Of a stretch of DNA of 64,000 nt, positions 49,016-57,226 are shown in pieces; positions within the stretch are counted from its first letter, which is position 1, and each line of letters begins with the position of its first letter. The position numbers and the translations under genes are program-made. The stretch is from a virus: IMG/VR virus record IMGVR_UViG_3300044609_000595, positions 46,320 to 110,319 of that record. One strand, 5' to 3'. Below the pieces are notes generated by a model that did not search any database, was not told where the DNA came from, and was given only the letters and a program-made list of their open reading frames with translations.

Positions 49016-49936
49016 ATGTTTTCTGATAAATTTACTGAAATAAAGAACTATAGTTTGGTTCATAAAAAATATTTGGATACTTCTTCCATAATGCCTTGGA
49101 GATATACTTCTGTGTTTGATAGTAATTACAAACCAGAAATTAGTGAAGAAGTTAAGAATAAATTTCAGCTATTTTTTTATTATAGATTGCAATACGCTGC
49201 TCAAATTTTAGAAGATGATAGAAAATATCTAGAAATAACTCACGAGAATAATATCGTTAAAGAGTATAGAGCAATTAATCCAATCAAATTGCCATTTTTT
49301 ATTGATTCTGGCGAATGGAATCATTTCATTCATACGCTAGAAATTTCTAATTTGGATAATTGTAGACAAAGAATATTTGATTATGTTGGTGAATCTGTTG
49401 TGATGGCAAGTATTACTTCAGTGACATACGATTCAAATTGTAACGCCACTGGATTATATTTTCTTCATGATCCATCAATTTCATTAAATCATTCGGAATT
49501 GGCAAATAAACTTTGTAATGCGTCGTATTCAATTAATAGGGCAACCCCAACCGTATACATTAATCCACTTAATAATCAAATTAGTTATAATATATCTTTG
49601 CCATATGGCGCTAGGTCATTTAGATATGCTAAAATTTCTGGAAAAACTATGTTTGATTCTTCTGAATGTATTCCAACTAGAATAAAAAATCAACCACAGA
49701 CAAATAGAGTAATTAATACTTTGGTAGAGCATAAATTGATTACTGATGAAATGGTAGATTATATAAAGGAAGTTATTCCAGAAGATACTAAACTTGAGTT
49801 TGAGTATTCTATTGATGAAGATGGAAGTTTAATTGATATTATTGCTAAAAATATTGTGATTGAAGAATTTCATGATGTCGCTAAAGAAAATGATCATCCA
49901 ATGTATGATATATTTGAAAAAAGAAACTTAATTTGA
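49016..49936 (+). CDS. hypothetical protein, 306 aa
   Basis: Last gene of the late adsorption operon. Opening MFSDKFTEIKNYSLVHKKYL; a middle resembling mixed alpha/beta (FFIDSGEWNHFIHTLEI; YNISLPYGARSFRYAKIS) and an acidic end. No catalytic motif or membrane segment seen. The context suggests a virion or fibre-related role. A terminator follows 29 bases after the stop. Confidence 0.6.
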   Translation: MFSDKFTEIKNYSLVHKKYLDTSSIMPWRYTSVFDSNYKPEISEEVKNKFQLFFYYRLQYAAQILEDDRKYLEITHENNIVKEYRAINPIKLPFFIDSGEWNHFIHTLEISNLDNCRQRIFDYVGESVVMASITSVTYDSNCNATGLYFLHDPSISLNHSELANKLCNASYSINRATPTVYINPLNNQISYNISLPYGARSFRYAKISGKTMFDSSECIPTRIKNQPQTNRVINTLVEHKLITDEMVDYIKEVIPEDTKLEFEYSIDEDGSLIDIIAKNIVIEEFHDVAKENDHPMYDIFEKRNLI

Positions 49937-49965
49937 ATGTCAGGAGACAATCACACTACTGGCAC

Positions 49966-49990
49966 AGGGGGTTGACGGACCCTCTTTTTT
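49966..49990 (+). terminator. intrinsic terminator containing the next -35 box
   Basis: AGGGGGT (49966-49972) pairs with ACCCTCT (49979-49985), one G-T pair, loop TGACGG, then a T run to 49990. It ends the late adsorption operon. Its loop carries most of the -35 box of the helicase promoter. Confidence 0.78.
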
Positions 49991-50002
49991 GTGAGATACT
50001 AT
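49972..50002 (+). promoter_or_regulatory. early promoter of the helicase operon
   Basis: TTGACG (49972-49977) with either GATACT at 17 bases (49995-50000) or TACTAT at 19 bases (49997-50002) as -10. The helicase ATG is at 50024. Confidence 0.65.
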
Positions 50003-50023
50003 CTGTATCGAAACGCTTTTGAC

Positions 50024-51250
50024 ATGCAACTCCGCCCCCACCAGCAGCGAGCACTTGACGCCCTCCAGAAATACCAGTTCGGGCAGATCATCGCTCCAAC
50101 TGGTGCTGGCAAAACTCTTATTATGATTTTCGATGCCATGCGTCGGATGCGTGAATCTACCACACCACAGACCATTGTGATCTGTGCCCCCCGTATCCTT
50201 CTAGCAGAGCAATTGTCCAGTGAGTTTCTTGAGTTTATTGATAATGCTAACGTTATTCACGTTCACAGTGGAGAGACGCATCATAAAAGCACCACCAACC
50301 CGCAAGTAATTGCTACTTGGGATGAGGTTGTTGATAATCATAAACTTATCTTCACTACTTACAATTCTCTGCGTCGTCTCAACGAGTCTGAGATCAATAT
50401 CGACGTTGCCTATTTTGATGAAGCACACAATGCAGTCCGTACCGACTTTTTTGATTCTGTGGCATCTTGCAATGCTACTAATTACTATTATTTTACTGCT
50501 ACACCCAAGCATCGTCGTTCTTCTCTTGGAACTGGCATGAACAACAGCATGGTTTTTGGTCAGATCATTGCCAACGTTCCTGCACCTGAACTTGTGGATC
50601 AGGGAAGCATTCTGCGTCCTACCATTCAGATTCATGAAGTTGATTATGAGCGTCAGAAAGGTCTCACCGCTGCCGACAACGACGCCAGCACCCTGATCGA
50701 CATGATCGACGGACTGGACGCTAGGAACGCCCAGAAGGTGCTTGTGGCTGCTCCCAGCAGCAAAGTCTTGTGGCAGATGCTGTCGAGCACCAAGGTGCTC
50801 TCAGACCTCGCTCAGCGTGGTTTTGATGTTCTTCACATCACCAGCAAGTTTGGTGCTTATGTCAACCAAACCAAAGTTGATCGTGAGACATTCTTCGATA
50901 CCTTCAACACCTGGGGTCAAGATCCTGAGCGTAAGTTTATCATCTTCCACTACAGCATTCTGTCCGAAGGTATCAACGTTCATGGTCTGACTCACACCAT
51001 TCTGCTTCGCAATCTTCCCATCGTTGAGATGGCACAAACCATCGGTCGTGTTATTCGTCTTAACAAAGATGATGCAAAAGACATTGCTTGTGGTAAGATT
51101 GAGGCAGGTAATTTCGATATGTATCGGAAATCCACAGGGTTTGTGACCGTCCCTGTGTTCAAGAACTACGGTAAGAAAACACAGCATCGTCTGGAAGAAG
51201 TCGTAGATACCATTTTTGTTAAAGGTCAACCCGCTATTGATGTTCGCTAA
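50024..51250 (+). CDS. superfamily 2 DNA/RNA helicase (UvsW/ResIII-like)
   Basis: 408 residues from the ATG at 50024; an upstream frame extension would run into the promoter. Opening MQLRPHQQRALDAL is the Q-like motif; Walker A APTGAGKT (24-31); DEAH-type box YFDEAHNA; motif III FTATPKH; motif VI QTIGRVIRLN. T4 UvsW handles recombination and branched DNA; cyanophages carry a shorter helicase of this kind. It could also act on RNA. Third positions are richer in C and G than in the fibre genes. Confidence 0.85.
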   Translation: MQLRPHQQRALDALQKYQFGQIIAPTGAGKTLIMIFDAMRRMRESTTPQTIVICAPRILLAEQLSSEFLEFIDNANVIHVHSGETHHKSTTNPQVIATWDEVVDNHKLIFTTYNSLRRLNESEINIDVAYFDEAHNAVRTDFFDSVASCNATNYYYFTATPKHRRSSLGTGMNNSMVFGQIIANVPAPELVDQGSILRPTIQIHEVDYERQKGLTAADNDASTLIDMIDGLDARNAQKVLVAAPSSKVLWQMLSSTKVLSDLAQRGFDVLHITSKFGAYVNQTKVDRETFFDTFNTWGQDPERKFIIFHYSILSEGINVHGLTHTILLRNLPIVEMAQTIGRVIRLNKDDAKDIACGKIEAGNFDMYRKSTGFVTVPVFKNYGKKTQHRLEEVVDTIFVKGQPAIDVR

Positions 51251-51257
51251 TTACCCC

Positions 51258-51446
51258 ATGTATGAAACTCTTACAGAATTTGAAAGAGCCCTTGCTCGAT
51301 TCGGAGACAAAGTTGCTCTTATTGCTGGACTTGAAGTATCTGATAAAATCTCTCCCGAAGAAGCTTATCAGCAAATTAAAACTCTCTATAAAGAACTTAA
51401 ACAACTTAGGAAAAAAGAAAAATCTGAGTGGGATGGAGAATACTAA
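51258..51446 (+). CDS. small helical protein, 62 aa
   Basis: MYETLTEFERALARFGDKVA, then a basic coiled-coil-like end (IKTLYKELKQLRKKEKSEW). It starts seven bases after the helicase stop and overlaps the next gene by 14 bases. No family recognised; conserved position after the helicase would argue for a replication or repair accessory role. Confidence 0.55.
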   Translation: MYETLTEFERALARFGDKVALIAGLEVSDKISPEEAYQQIKTLYKELKQLRKKEKSEWDGEY

Positions 51447-51594
51447 TAAGCAGAGAACTTGTGCTCGCTGCCAGCAAACAAAACCAATGACAAAAGATTA
51501 CTACGAAATCGTCAAAACTTTCCGCTCTGGTTTCTCTTATTATTGTAATGATTGCTCAGTTGAAATGAAGAAAACTAAGGCACCACCTAAATAA
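51433..51594 (+). CDS. small zinc-ribbon protein, 53 aa
   Basis: Two Cys pairs, TCARCQQT (Cys10, Cys13) and YCNDCS, about 25 residues apart, form a probable zinc ribbon; the rest is basic (MKKTKAPPK). The ATG at 51433 overlaps the previous gene. Such mini zinc fingers are common in T4-like phages and may bind DNA, RNA or polymerase. Function unknown. Confidence 0.6.
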   Translation: MENTNKQRTCARCQQTKPMTKDYYEIVKTFRSGFSYYCNDCSVEMKKTKAPPK

Positions 51595-51613
51595 TTTTAC
51601 TTGGAGAAAATCT

Positions 51614-51931
51614 ATGTTATCATCTCAAACTCGACTGCGATTGGAAGAAATTTGTTCTAGAATTAAAAAGGGCGAACCAGTCTCATTCGAGGAAATGACA
51701 TGGGCACAGAAATGGGCGGATCACAATAGAAGTGCTGCCACAATTCTAAGCAAAGCAAGAAGAATTAGTATTCAGGGTGAGGCAGAGGAAGGTAGTTTAG
51801 ATGAACTACTTCAAGGTCTCGATCTCGGTGATCCAGATCCATCTAATCATTTGATTGGTCCCCAAGATCCAGAAACTCTTGGTGAATGGTTCAAGCAAGA
51901 CAAAAGAGATGACTGGAGACAGAGGGATTGA
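51614..51931 (+). CDS. hypothetical protein, 105 aa
   Basis: MLSSQTRLRLEEICSRIKKG start with GGAGAAA upstream. Helical first half (FEEMTWAQKWADHNRSAATI), acidic Leu/Asp/Pro second half. No motif recognised. The next gene starts two bases after its stop. Confidence 0.6.
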   Translation: MLSSQTRLRLEEICSRIKKGEPVSFEEMTWAQKWADHNRSAATILSKARRISIQGEAEEGSLDELLQGLDLGDPDPSNHLIGPQDPETLGEWFKQDKRDDWRQRD

Positions 51932-51933
51932 TC

Positions 51934-52197
51934 ATGAACATATATTATTACTACGCCATCATTGCTGTCGCTGCTGTCATTGCTTATATGATGGCAGTTG
52001 ATAAAAATGTGGCGATTTTTATTGATTTGATGATACGCTACGCTTGGGTTCAAGTCAAGCGAGCATGGTGGATTGTCAGATTTCACCCAATCAACCCAAT
52101 CCCACGCTGGACTCTCAACTGGAGAGTCGAGAGGATGACCAGGCAACTGGAAAAAGATCTTAAGATCAACACAAAGGACTTGACAGACCCCGACTGA
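51934..52197 (+). CDS. small membrane protein, 87 aa
   Basis: N-terminal transmembrane segment (YYYYAIIAVAAVIAYMM, residues ~4-20) followed by a second weakly hydrophobic stretch and a basic cytoplasmic-type tail with Trp (RAWWIVRF, RWTLNWRVERM). Probably an inner-membrane early protein. Its last codons overlap the -35 box of the promoter at 52180. Confidence 0.6.
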   Translation: MNIYYYYAIIAVAAVIAYMMAVDKNVAIFIDLMIRYAWVQVKRAWWIVRFHPINPIPRWTLNWRVERMTRQLEKDLKINTKDLTDPD

Positions 52198-52208
52198 GCT
52201 GCTACGAT
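52180..52208 (+). promoter_or_regulatory. early promoter
   Basis: TTGACA (52180-52185), 17 bases, TACGAT (52203-52208), 23 bases before the ATG at 52231. It has no T-tract hairpin, unlike the composite elements. Confidence 0.7.
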
Positions 52209-52230
52209 ACCAGTATCAACAAAATTCGCC

Positions 52231-52413
52231 ATGACAAAGTACGACAGACTAATGGATGCTATTAAAGATCATCTGTATGGTTACTACATCAGTGGTCAGC
52301 AAAAAGATGGGTGGGATGAAGCAGATGCTAAAGAATCTGCTCATATGATTCTTCAGGCAGTTGAAGAGTATCAATCTTCTCCTCTAGCTAAAAACTGGAG
52401 GGCATCTGACTGA
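52231..52413 (+). CDS. small early protein, 60 aa
   Basis: MTKYDRLMDAIKDHLYGYYI start; amphipathic helical protein (ADAKESAHMILQAVEEYQSS). First gene after the early promoter at 52180; its stop shares one base with the next ATG. Unknown function. Confidence 0.55.
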   Translation: MTKYDRLMDAIKDHLYGYYISGQQKDGWDEADAKESAHMILQAVEEYQSSPLAKNWRASD

Positions 52414-52562
52414 TGGGACATTTAAAAGTGATGAATCTCCTCAATTCGTTGGCATCAGCTAAACAAATTTTGGGTGAGATGGGAGAGTATGATGATTATG
52501 ACTTGGTGGAGCTTCTCGAAATGAAATACGAGAAGATCTACGTTCAACTATCCAAAAACTGA
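52413..52562 (+). CDS. small early protein, 49 aa
   Basis: MGHLKVMNLLNSLASAKQIL, then an acidic helix (GEYDDYDLVELLEMKYEKI). The ATG overlaps the preceding TGA (TGATG). Helical; unknown function. Confidence 0.5.
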   Translation: MGHLKVMNLLNSLASAKQILGEMGEYDDYDLVELLEMKYEKIYVQLSKN

Positions 52563-52574
52563 CTTTACTTTATC

Positions 52575-52802
52575 ATGGACATCCGTATTCACAACAAGTC
52601 TGGCGACTACGTTTCTATTGAAGATTACATTCAAGAAATGGAAAGCACCATCATTACTCTTCAAGCAACCATTGTTCAGCTTGAGTATCAAATGAAGACT
52701 CACACTCCAGCGGAACCCAAGGAAGCTCCCAAAACTGATTACGAAAAACTCAAAGAAGAAATTCTCGAAGAAGTAAACCTTGTTATTTCAGATCTGCTAT
52801 GA
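52575..52802 (+). CDS. small coiled-coil-like early protein, 75 aa
   Basis: MDIRIHNKSGDYVSIEDYIQ followed by heptad-like helix (STIITLQATIVQLEYQM) and a second acidic helix. First of an 11-gene overlapping chain; overlaps the next gene by four bases. Unknown function. Confidence 0.55.
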   Translation: MDIRIHNKSGDYVSIEDYIQEMESTIITLQATIVQLEYQMKTHTPAEPKEAPKTDYEKLKEEILEEVNLVISDLL

Positions 52803-53185
52803 CATTCTCAGAACCTGTTCTTGGCACTGCCACTAAAAAAATCAAACTTAACTGGTGGGAATACTGGATTGGTCATTGTTGGATGACTGGATGGCAAAGT
52901 ATTGGCGGAGCATTTCGTATCTGGTCAGATTTGATGACAGATAACTTTGCTGACTATGCTCTACCACGAACTGTAGAAGATCCATTTGAGGAGTGTCGTG
53001 ATTGGTTTTGGGTATCTCTTGGTGAAGATAATGTATATCCCCGAGAGTTTCTTGAGTATCTACAGCAGATGGTGGATGACATTGAGACAGGTAAAGAAGA
53101 ACTGATTCCACTGGACGAAGATTTCTTTGAACGCTTGAAAGAACTTGTTGCTGATGTTGATTTAGAAGAGGATGATTTACGATAA
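52799..53185 (+). CDS. Trp-rich early protein, 128 aa
   Basis: Trp-rich N-terminal half (LNWWEYWIGHCWMTGWQS) that may contact membrane or protein, and an acidic C-terminal helix ending DLEEDDLR. It overlaps the next gene by 14 bases. Not recognised. Confidence 0.55.
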   Translation: MTFSEPVLGTATKKIKLNWWEYWIGHCWMTGWQSIGGAFRIWSDLMTDNFADYALPRTVEDPFEECRDWFWVSLGEDNVYPREFLEYLQQMVDDIETGKEELIPLDEDFFERLKELVADVDLEEDDLR

Positions 53186-53666
53186 CGACAAGCTAAACGA
53201 AATTTACCACGCCACTTGGCCAAATTTAGGATGGGCAAACCGTATGACTGAACACAATCTCCCTGTGCCCGATGATATGTGCTGGGTTAATCTTACTCAA
53301 GAAGAAATACAAGAACTTCGTAACAAAAAACACGAACTTACTGAATACGGAAAAGAACAACTGAAGAAACTTATGACACACGAAGAAATGCTTGATGAAG
53401 CAGAGCGTCGTGAGAAAAGCAATCGTGTTCTTCAACGATATAATGATTACTACAATATGGAATGTGCTGGACTTCCTCACGGCACACCAATCACACCAGA
53501 ACATCAACAAATGATTACACTCCAGTGTATGATTGATGCTCTACGTTGTGAGAACCTCAACCGTGAGTATAATGAGATTGCTATCACAGATATTGAAGAT
53601 CTGATTGAACAATTAGACAATCAGGCAACCAAGTTTTTACAACGAGTGAGGGAAAACAATGAGTGA
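53172..53666 (+). CDS. early protein, 164 aa
   Basis: Helical, charged protein (LTQEEIQELRNKKHEL; EEMLDEAERREKSNRV) with a C-terminal helix (DIEDLIEQLDNQATKFLQRV). No motif found. Chain overlaps of 14 and 8 bases with its neighbours. Confidence 0.55.
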   Translation: MIYDNDKLNEIYHATWPNLGWANRMTEHNLPVPDDMCWVNLTQEEIQELRNKKHELTEYGKEQLKKLMTHEEMLDEAERREKSNRVLQRYNDYYNMECAGLPHGTPITPEHQQMITLQCMIDALRCENLNREYNEIAITDIEDLIEQLDNQATKFLQRVRENNE

Positions 53667-53961
53667 TAAACCATTCTATCGTTTCTTTGCCATTGATTAC
53701 TTCGCCACAGGTGAAGGTAGGTCTTATTGGTTGAAGATCTGCCGTAACTATATTCCTATTGATGGGAGAGATCGTGAATATGAAAAGTTTGCCATGTTTG
53801 TTGGCGATGATCATTATCTTCACGGTTTTGACGAACTCACAGAAGAAGAGTTTATGGAGAAATATGCTGAACTGATTCCACATCATGTAAAAGTTCATGT
53901 ACATCGTAGAGACCAACCCTTCTTTACTTGGGAAACACACTTACACTTTAACTATTCATGA
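53659..53961 (+). CDS. early protein, 100 aa
   Basis: MSDKPFYRFFAIDYFATGEG start; aromatic and His-rich (YHH-type cluster LIPHHVKVHVHRRDQPFF). Might bind metal, but no family is recognised. Overlaps the next gene by four bases. Confidence 0.55.
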   Translation: MSDKPFYRFFAIDYFATGEGRSYWLKICRNYIPIDGRDREYEKFAMFVGDDHYLHGFDELTEEEFMEKYAELIPHHVKVHVHRRDQPFFTWETHLHFNYS

Positions 53962-54158
53962 CTGACAAAGAACTCCACAACCCAGACGAGTTTTTGCTTG
54001 ACAATATCAAAGCATACCATTACGAGGTGATGGATGAGGGGCACCATGTCTGGATGGCATTCTATTTTGAGGATAATAGGACTGGGCACTTGAATATTTT
54101 CACGAATGGTGGTAAGATCAAAACACGTTATGAGGAATGGACTGATGACCTTGATTGA
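53958..54158 (+). CDS. early protein, 66 aa
   Basis: MTDKELHNPDEFLLDNIKAY; acidic with His residues (EGHHVWMAFYF). Overlaps the next gene by 14 bases. Not recognised. Confidence 0.5.
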   Translation: MTDKELHNPDEFLLDNIKAYHYEVMDEGHHVWMAFYFEDNRTGHLNIFTNGGKIKTRYEEWTDDLD

Positions 54159-54501
54159 AAAAATCAAATTGGCGTGGGAGATTTTCTTCCCACCCATGTC
54201 TACTGAAGATAATTCAACTCTCGAAGTCGATGTAGATCAAAAAGCATTTTCTATCACAATTGATGAACTGTTTGATGTGGTTACAAAAATCGTAGCACAT
54301 CCTCATACTGCTATTGTTTCTCACGACAAGCACAGAGCAGCAAAGATCTTCCTTGCCCTACAAGATTATATTGGTAATCACGTTCAAGGGATTGAAGGTT
54401 TTGGTCATTTTGTATACTCAGAACCCGCTCTTGATTTTGATACCTTTGTGGAGAATAACTTCAATGAAAAAGAACTGGAACAAATTCATAGCATGGGTTG
54501 A
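54145..54501 (+). CDS. early protein, 118 aa
   Basis: MTLIEKIKLAWEIFFPPMST start at the ATG within the previous gene's end. Mixed alpha/beta with an acidic end. No motif recognised. It overlaps the next gene by 38 bases, the longest overlap in this chain. Confidence 0.55.
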   Translation: MTLIEKIKLAWEIFFPPMSTEDNSTLEVDVDQKAFSITIDELFDVVTKIVAHPHTAIVSHDKHRAAKIFLALQDYIGNHVQGIEGFGHFVYSEPALDFDTFVENNFNEKELEQIHSMG

Positions 54502-54685
54502 AGATGCTTATTGGGCATGTGGTAATGTAATTCATTTTCGTACTGACATTTACGAAACTAAAATAGATTACTGTGCCTTTTGGGAAGAAATAAACTGTGG
54601 GTGGTATCAAATGTATATCTATCCATATGATGATTGGTATAACCCTACCATATCAAAAGAACGTAAATTCAGAATAGGAAAATGA
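54464..54685 (+). CDS. early protein, 73 aa
   Basis: Start at the ATG at 54464 (MKKNWNKFIAWVEDAYWACG); Trp/Tyr-rich (CAFWEEINCGWYQMYIYPYD) with a basic end. Not recognised. Overlaps both neighbours. Confidence 0.5.
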   Translation: MKKNWNKFIAWVEDAYWACGNVIHFRTDIYETKIDYCAFWEEINCGWYQMYIYPYDDWYNPTISKERKFRIGK

Positions 54686-54888
54686 CTGACAGAGCACAAA
54701 AATTAATGGATTCCGTTTGGCAAGAGCGGAACACATGGGCGGACAGCGAGCAAAAACTCGTTGCCGCCATTATTCGTAAGACAATGGAATATGTGAAAAC
54801 CATGACAGCACAAAAGTTAAACAACTTGACAGTGCTGGATAGGAGTGATATGATGGCATTATCCAAAGAAGTGGAGAATCTCCCATGA
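54682..54888 (+). CDS. small helical early protein, 68 aa
   Basis: MTDRAQKLMDSVWQERNTWA. Resembles the proteins at 60520 and 60723 in layout: N-terminal MTxxA helix, central '(A)A-I/L-R' helix, C-terminal acidic helix ending in E-x-L. Probably one of a small paralog family. Its 3' part contains an early promoter. Confidence 0.5.
   Translation: MTDRAQKLMDSVWQERNTWADSEQKLVAAIIRKTMEYVKTMTAQKLNNLTVLDRSDMMALSKEVENLP
54836..54864 (+). promoter_or_regulatory. early promoter inside a coding region
   Basis: TTGACA (54836-54841), 17 bases, TATGAT (54859-54864), inside the end of the gene at 54682 and 21 bases before the ATG at 54885. Consensus quality equals the intergenic promoters, so probably real. 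Confidence 0.6.
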
Positions 54889-55133
54889 AACTGTTTGACT
54901 ATTTCCATCAATACGATTATGGTCACGAATGGTATTTGAATGTATTTTGTACCAGATTGTTTAACCTGTTTCAGTTTAACTTAGATTGGTCTGCTTGGGC
55001 ATGTAGACCCATTTTTCTGCTGAATATTTTTGGTGAAAGTTTGTTTGGGTTTAATATTTCTGTCTACAAATTTTCATTCTCTTTTGATTTCCTCGCTTAT
55101 CGTCAACGTCAGTTAGATTGGTATCGCCAATGA
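54885..55133 (+). CDS. aromatic early protein, 82 aa
   Basis: MKLFDYFHQYDYGHEWYLNV; very rich in Phe, Trp and Tyr (IFGESLFGFNISVYKFSFSF). Similar in layout to the protein at 59888 (MKLFxY start, FG-x-x-(I/L) and S-F-x-F-(D/E)-F near the end), so likely a distant paralog. Soluble or membrane-associated is unclear. Confidence 0.5.
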   Translation: MKLFDYFHQYDYGHEWYLNVFCTRLFNLFQFNLDWSAWACRPIFLLNIFGESLFGFNISVYKFSFSFDFLAYRQRQLDWYRQ

Positions 55134-55495
55134 ACTTTCCAGCGTTTTTAAATAAATGGATAATTGGATTTGAACCGATTAAGTATACAATTTTTTGGTA
55201 TTGGTATCGTCTTATCAATCATGATAACTGGCGTATGGATGACCACCAACGATATGCTGATTTCTGGTTAAATCTCAATCATGGTTGGGATCATATGAAT
55301 TATGTTCATAAATTTGAAGAATACTGGGGTAAAGGTTCTTATCCACCAGAACGTATCATAGTATCAGAAGAAACATATGATGCTTTGATTGAACGTATTA
55401 ATGCTCCACCCGATCCAAAAGTACAAGAGAGATTTCGTGAGATATTAAACAAAAAAGCACCCTGGGACGATGACTATGAGCAACCCACTACTTGA
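55130..55495 (+). CDS. early protein with a TacA-like antitoxin C-terminus
   Basis: 121 residues from the ATG at 55130. The N-terminal half is Trp/Tyr-rich (FWYWYRLINHDNWRMDDHQR). The C-terminal ~40 residues (RIIVSEETYDALIERINAPP, then a helix ending LNKKAPWDDD) follow the toxin-binding tail of DUF1778/TacA antitoxins, e.g. Salmonella TacA 'FNDEQYEEFINLLDAP...LLARKPQWD' as I recall it. The antitoxin's ribbon-helix-helix DNA-binding part is missing. It might neutralise a host GNAT-type toxin; that is inference. Confidence 0.55.
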   Translation: MNFPAFLNKWIIGFEPIKYTIFWYWYRLINHDNWRMDDHQRYADFWLNLNHGWDHMNYVHKFEEYWGKGSYPPERIIVSEETYDALIERINAPPDPKVQERFREILNKKAPWDDDYEQPTT

Positions 55496-55994
55496 TAAAT
55501 TTGACGAAATATACGGAAAATCTAAGGTAGAAACTGAGAAAGAAACTAAGGAAGAACCTGTAGATAAAAGAAAAGAAATTCTTGAAGAAGCAGAAGAAGA
55601 ATTTGATAGAATCATAGGCGGTAACATCCCATTTACTATATCAAATACTCCTATTAATTCTATTTCTGCCCCAGCAAAAGGAACACTTTCTATTAACGGT
55701 GGGGGTGAACTAACAGTATTTGATGGTAGCAATAATGTTGTGATACCTACAGGAACTGTAAGTAATGGTTCTTTACACATGGATGGTAGTTGGGTGACGC
55801 CAAATACCATAACATCTCATGTTGTTAAACAAAAGATGTTTACTATAGATCCTCAAAATGAAATAGAAGAACAATTTTGTAGAATTCTTCGTGATGTCAC
55901 CGATAAAAGAGCAATTATAACAGGATTGACTGTTAATTCTGACGGTGGCGGAAGATTAAATTACTCTATTGAAATCGCTGGGACATATCCGTAA
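55470..55994 (+). CDS. hypothetical protein, 174 aa
   Basis: Start at ATG 55470 or 55476 (MSNPLLDKFDEIYG). An acidic/basic helical N-terminus (KETKEEPVDKRKEILEEAEE) is followed by a beta-rich domain (KGTLSINGGGELTVFDGSNN; SGG-type turns), unusual for an early gene and reminiscent of virion proteins. Last gene before the rnlA promoter. It overlaps the TacA-like gene by 26 bases. Not recognised. Confidence 0.55.
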   Translation: MTMSNPLLDKFDEIYGKSKVETEKETKEEPVDKRKEILEEAEEEFDRIIGGNIPFTISNTPINSISAPAKGTLSINGGGELTVFDGSNNVVIPTGTVSNGSLHMDGSWVTPNTITSHVVKQKMFTIDPQNEIEEQFCRILRDVTDKRAIITGLTVNSDGGGRLNYSIEIAGTYP

Positions 55995-56007
55995 AACTTA
56001 TCAGTGC

Positions 56008-56036
56008 TTGACAGACCACGATCACCCTGTTATTTT
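56008..56036 (+). promoter_or_regulatory. early promoter of the RNA repair operon
   Basis: TTGACA (56008-56013), 17 bases, TATTTT (56031-56036), 21 bases before the ATG at 56057. The -10 is weaker than elsewhere. Confidence 0.55.
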
Positions 56037-56056
56037 AATTGAAATTAATCAAGACC

Positions 56057-57226
56057 ATGAACTACGATTTTCCTGAAATTAATCATATTGACGATGTGAT
56101 TCCTCACATTGAAGATCTCCCTGAGTTCAAGGTGATGGTCAAGGATTGGTACACTGTCATCAATTATATGGTGGCGTTTGATGAAACGTTCTCGCTTGTT
56201 CGTGAGCGTAGTCATCATAACATGAAGATTCGCCGTGAATGTCGTGGTCTAATCTTTGATACTGCTACTGGGAAACTGATCTCTCGCCCTTACCATAAAT
56301 TCTTTAATGTGGGTGAGCGAGAAGAAACTGCTATTAACAAGGTTAATCTGTATGAACCTCATGTAGTTCTGGAGAAGTTGGACGGTTCTATGATCCGTCC
56401 GATTCCTACAAAAGAAGGTTTTCGTCTTGCTACCAAAGCAGGTGTTACTGATGTAGCAATGAATGCTGAGGTGTTTATTGCTGACAAGACTAACTATCGT
56501 GAGTTCATTCTTGAACTAATTGATGATCGTAAGACACCAATCTTTGAGTGGTGTTCTCGTAAGAATCGTATCGTTGTAGATTATCCTGAAGATCGTCTTA
56601 TTCTCACTGCTATTCGTGATAACGAAAATGGTAGTTATGTGCCGTATTATAAAATGGTATCGGCAGCTGGTTACGCTGACATTCCTGTTGTAAAAGCACT
56701 TGCTGGACTTGCTGTTCAAAACATTGATTTGTTTGTCAATCAGGTTCGGGAATGGGATGATGGCGAGGGTGTTGTACTACGATTTGATAGTGGGCACATG
56801 GTTAAAGTAAAAGCAGATGAGTATGTGCTTCGACACAAATCTAAAGAGCAGATCAGTCAGGAGAAAAACGTCCTCCAGACCATCCTAAATGACTCTGTAG
56901 ACGACGTTGTGCCGTTGCTCACCCCTGACGACGCTACCCGTCTTAAAGCATTCCAGACGGCTTTCTGGGCGTCTGTGGACGATTTGGCGTATGAAATGGC
57001 ACAGATTTATCTGGGTGGTAATACCGTGTATCCCGATAAGAAAGATTTCGCTGTGGAATTTGTTCAAAAACGGATCTTGCCGATTCATGCTCCGATCATG
57101 TATGCTATGAAAGGTGGCAAGGGTTCCCGTGCTACCATTATAGATATGATCAGCAAGTCGCTAACGACTCAAACTAAAATTGAACAAAATCGCTGGTTGT
57201 GGGGAGGTCTCAAATGGAATGTGTGA
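56057..57226 (+). CDS. rnlA: T4 RNA ligase 1-like protein
   Basis: 389 residues (T4 Rnl1 has 374). Nucleotidyltransferase motif I is KLDGS at Lys107-Ser111, with RECRGLIFD before it; motif IV GEGVVLRF and motif V MVKVKADEYV follow. The C-terminal helical part fits the tRNA-specific domain of Rnl1. In T4 it reseals tRNA cut by the host nuclease PrrC, after end healing by Pnkp; the next two genes encode the two Pnkp activities. It overlaps the kinase gene by 13 bases. Confidence 0.9.
   Translation: MNYDFPEINHIDDVIPHIEDLPEFKVMVKDWYTVINYMVAFDETFSLVRERSHHNMKIRRECRGLIFDTATGKLISRPYHKFFNVGEREETAINKVNLYEPHVVLEKLDGSMIRPIPTKEGFRLATKAGVTDVAMNAEVFIADKTNYREFILELIDDRKTPIFEWCSRKNRIVVDYPEDRLILTAIRDNENGSYVPYYKMVSAAGYADIPVVKALAGLAVQNIDLFVNQVREWDDGEGVVLRFDSGHMVKVKADEYVLRHKSKEQISQEKNVLQTILNDSVDDVVPLLTPDDATRLKAFQTAFWASVDDLAYEMAQIYLGGNTVYPDKKDFAVEFVQKRILPIHAPIMYAMKGGKGSRATIIDMISKSLTTQTKIEQNRWLWGGLKWNV

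Noticed and set aside
53998-54026. TTGACA in the 53958 gene as an early promoter
   Set aside because: The best -10 at the proper distance (TACGAG) is poor and there is no fitting start downstream.
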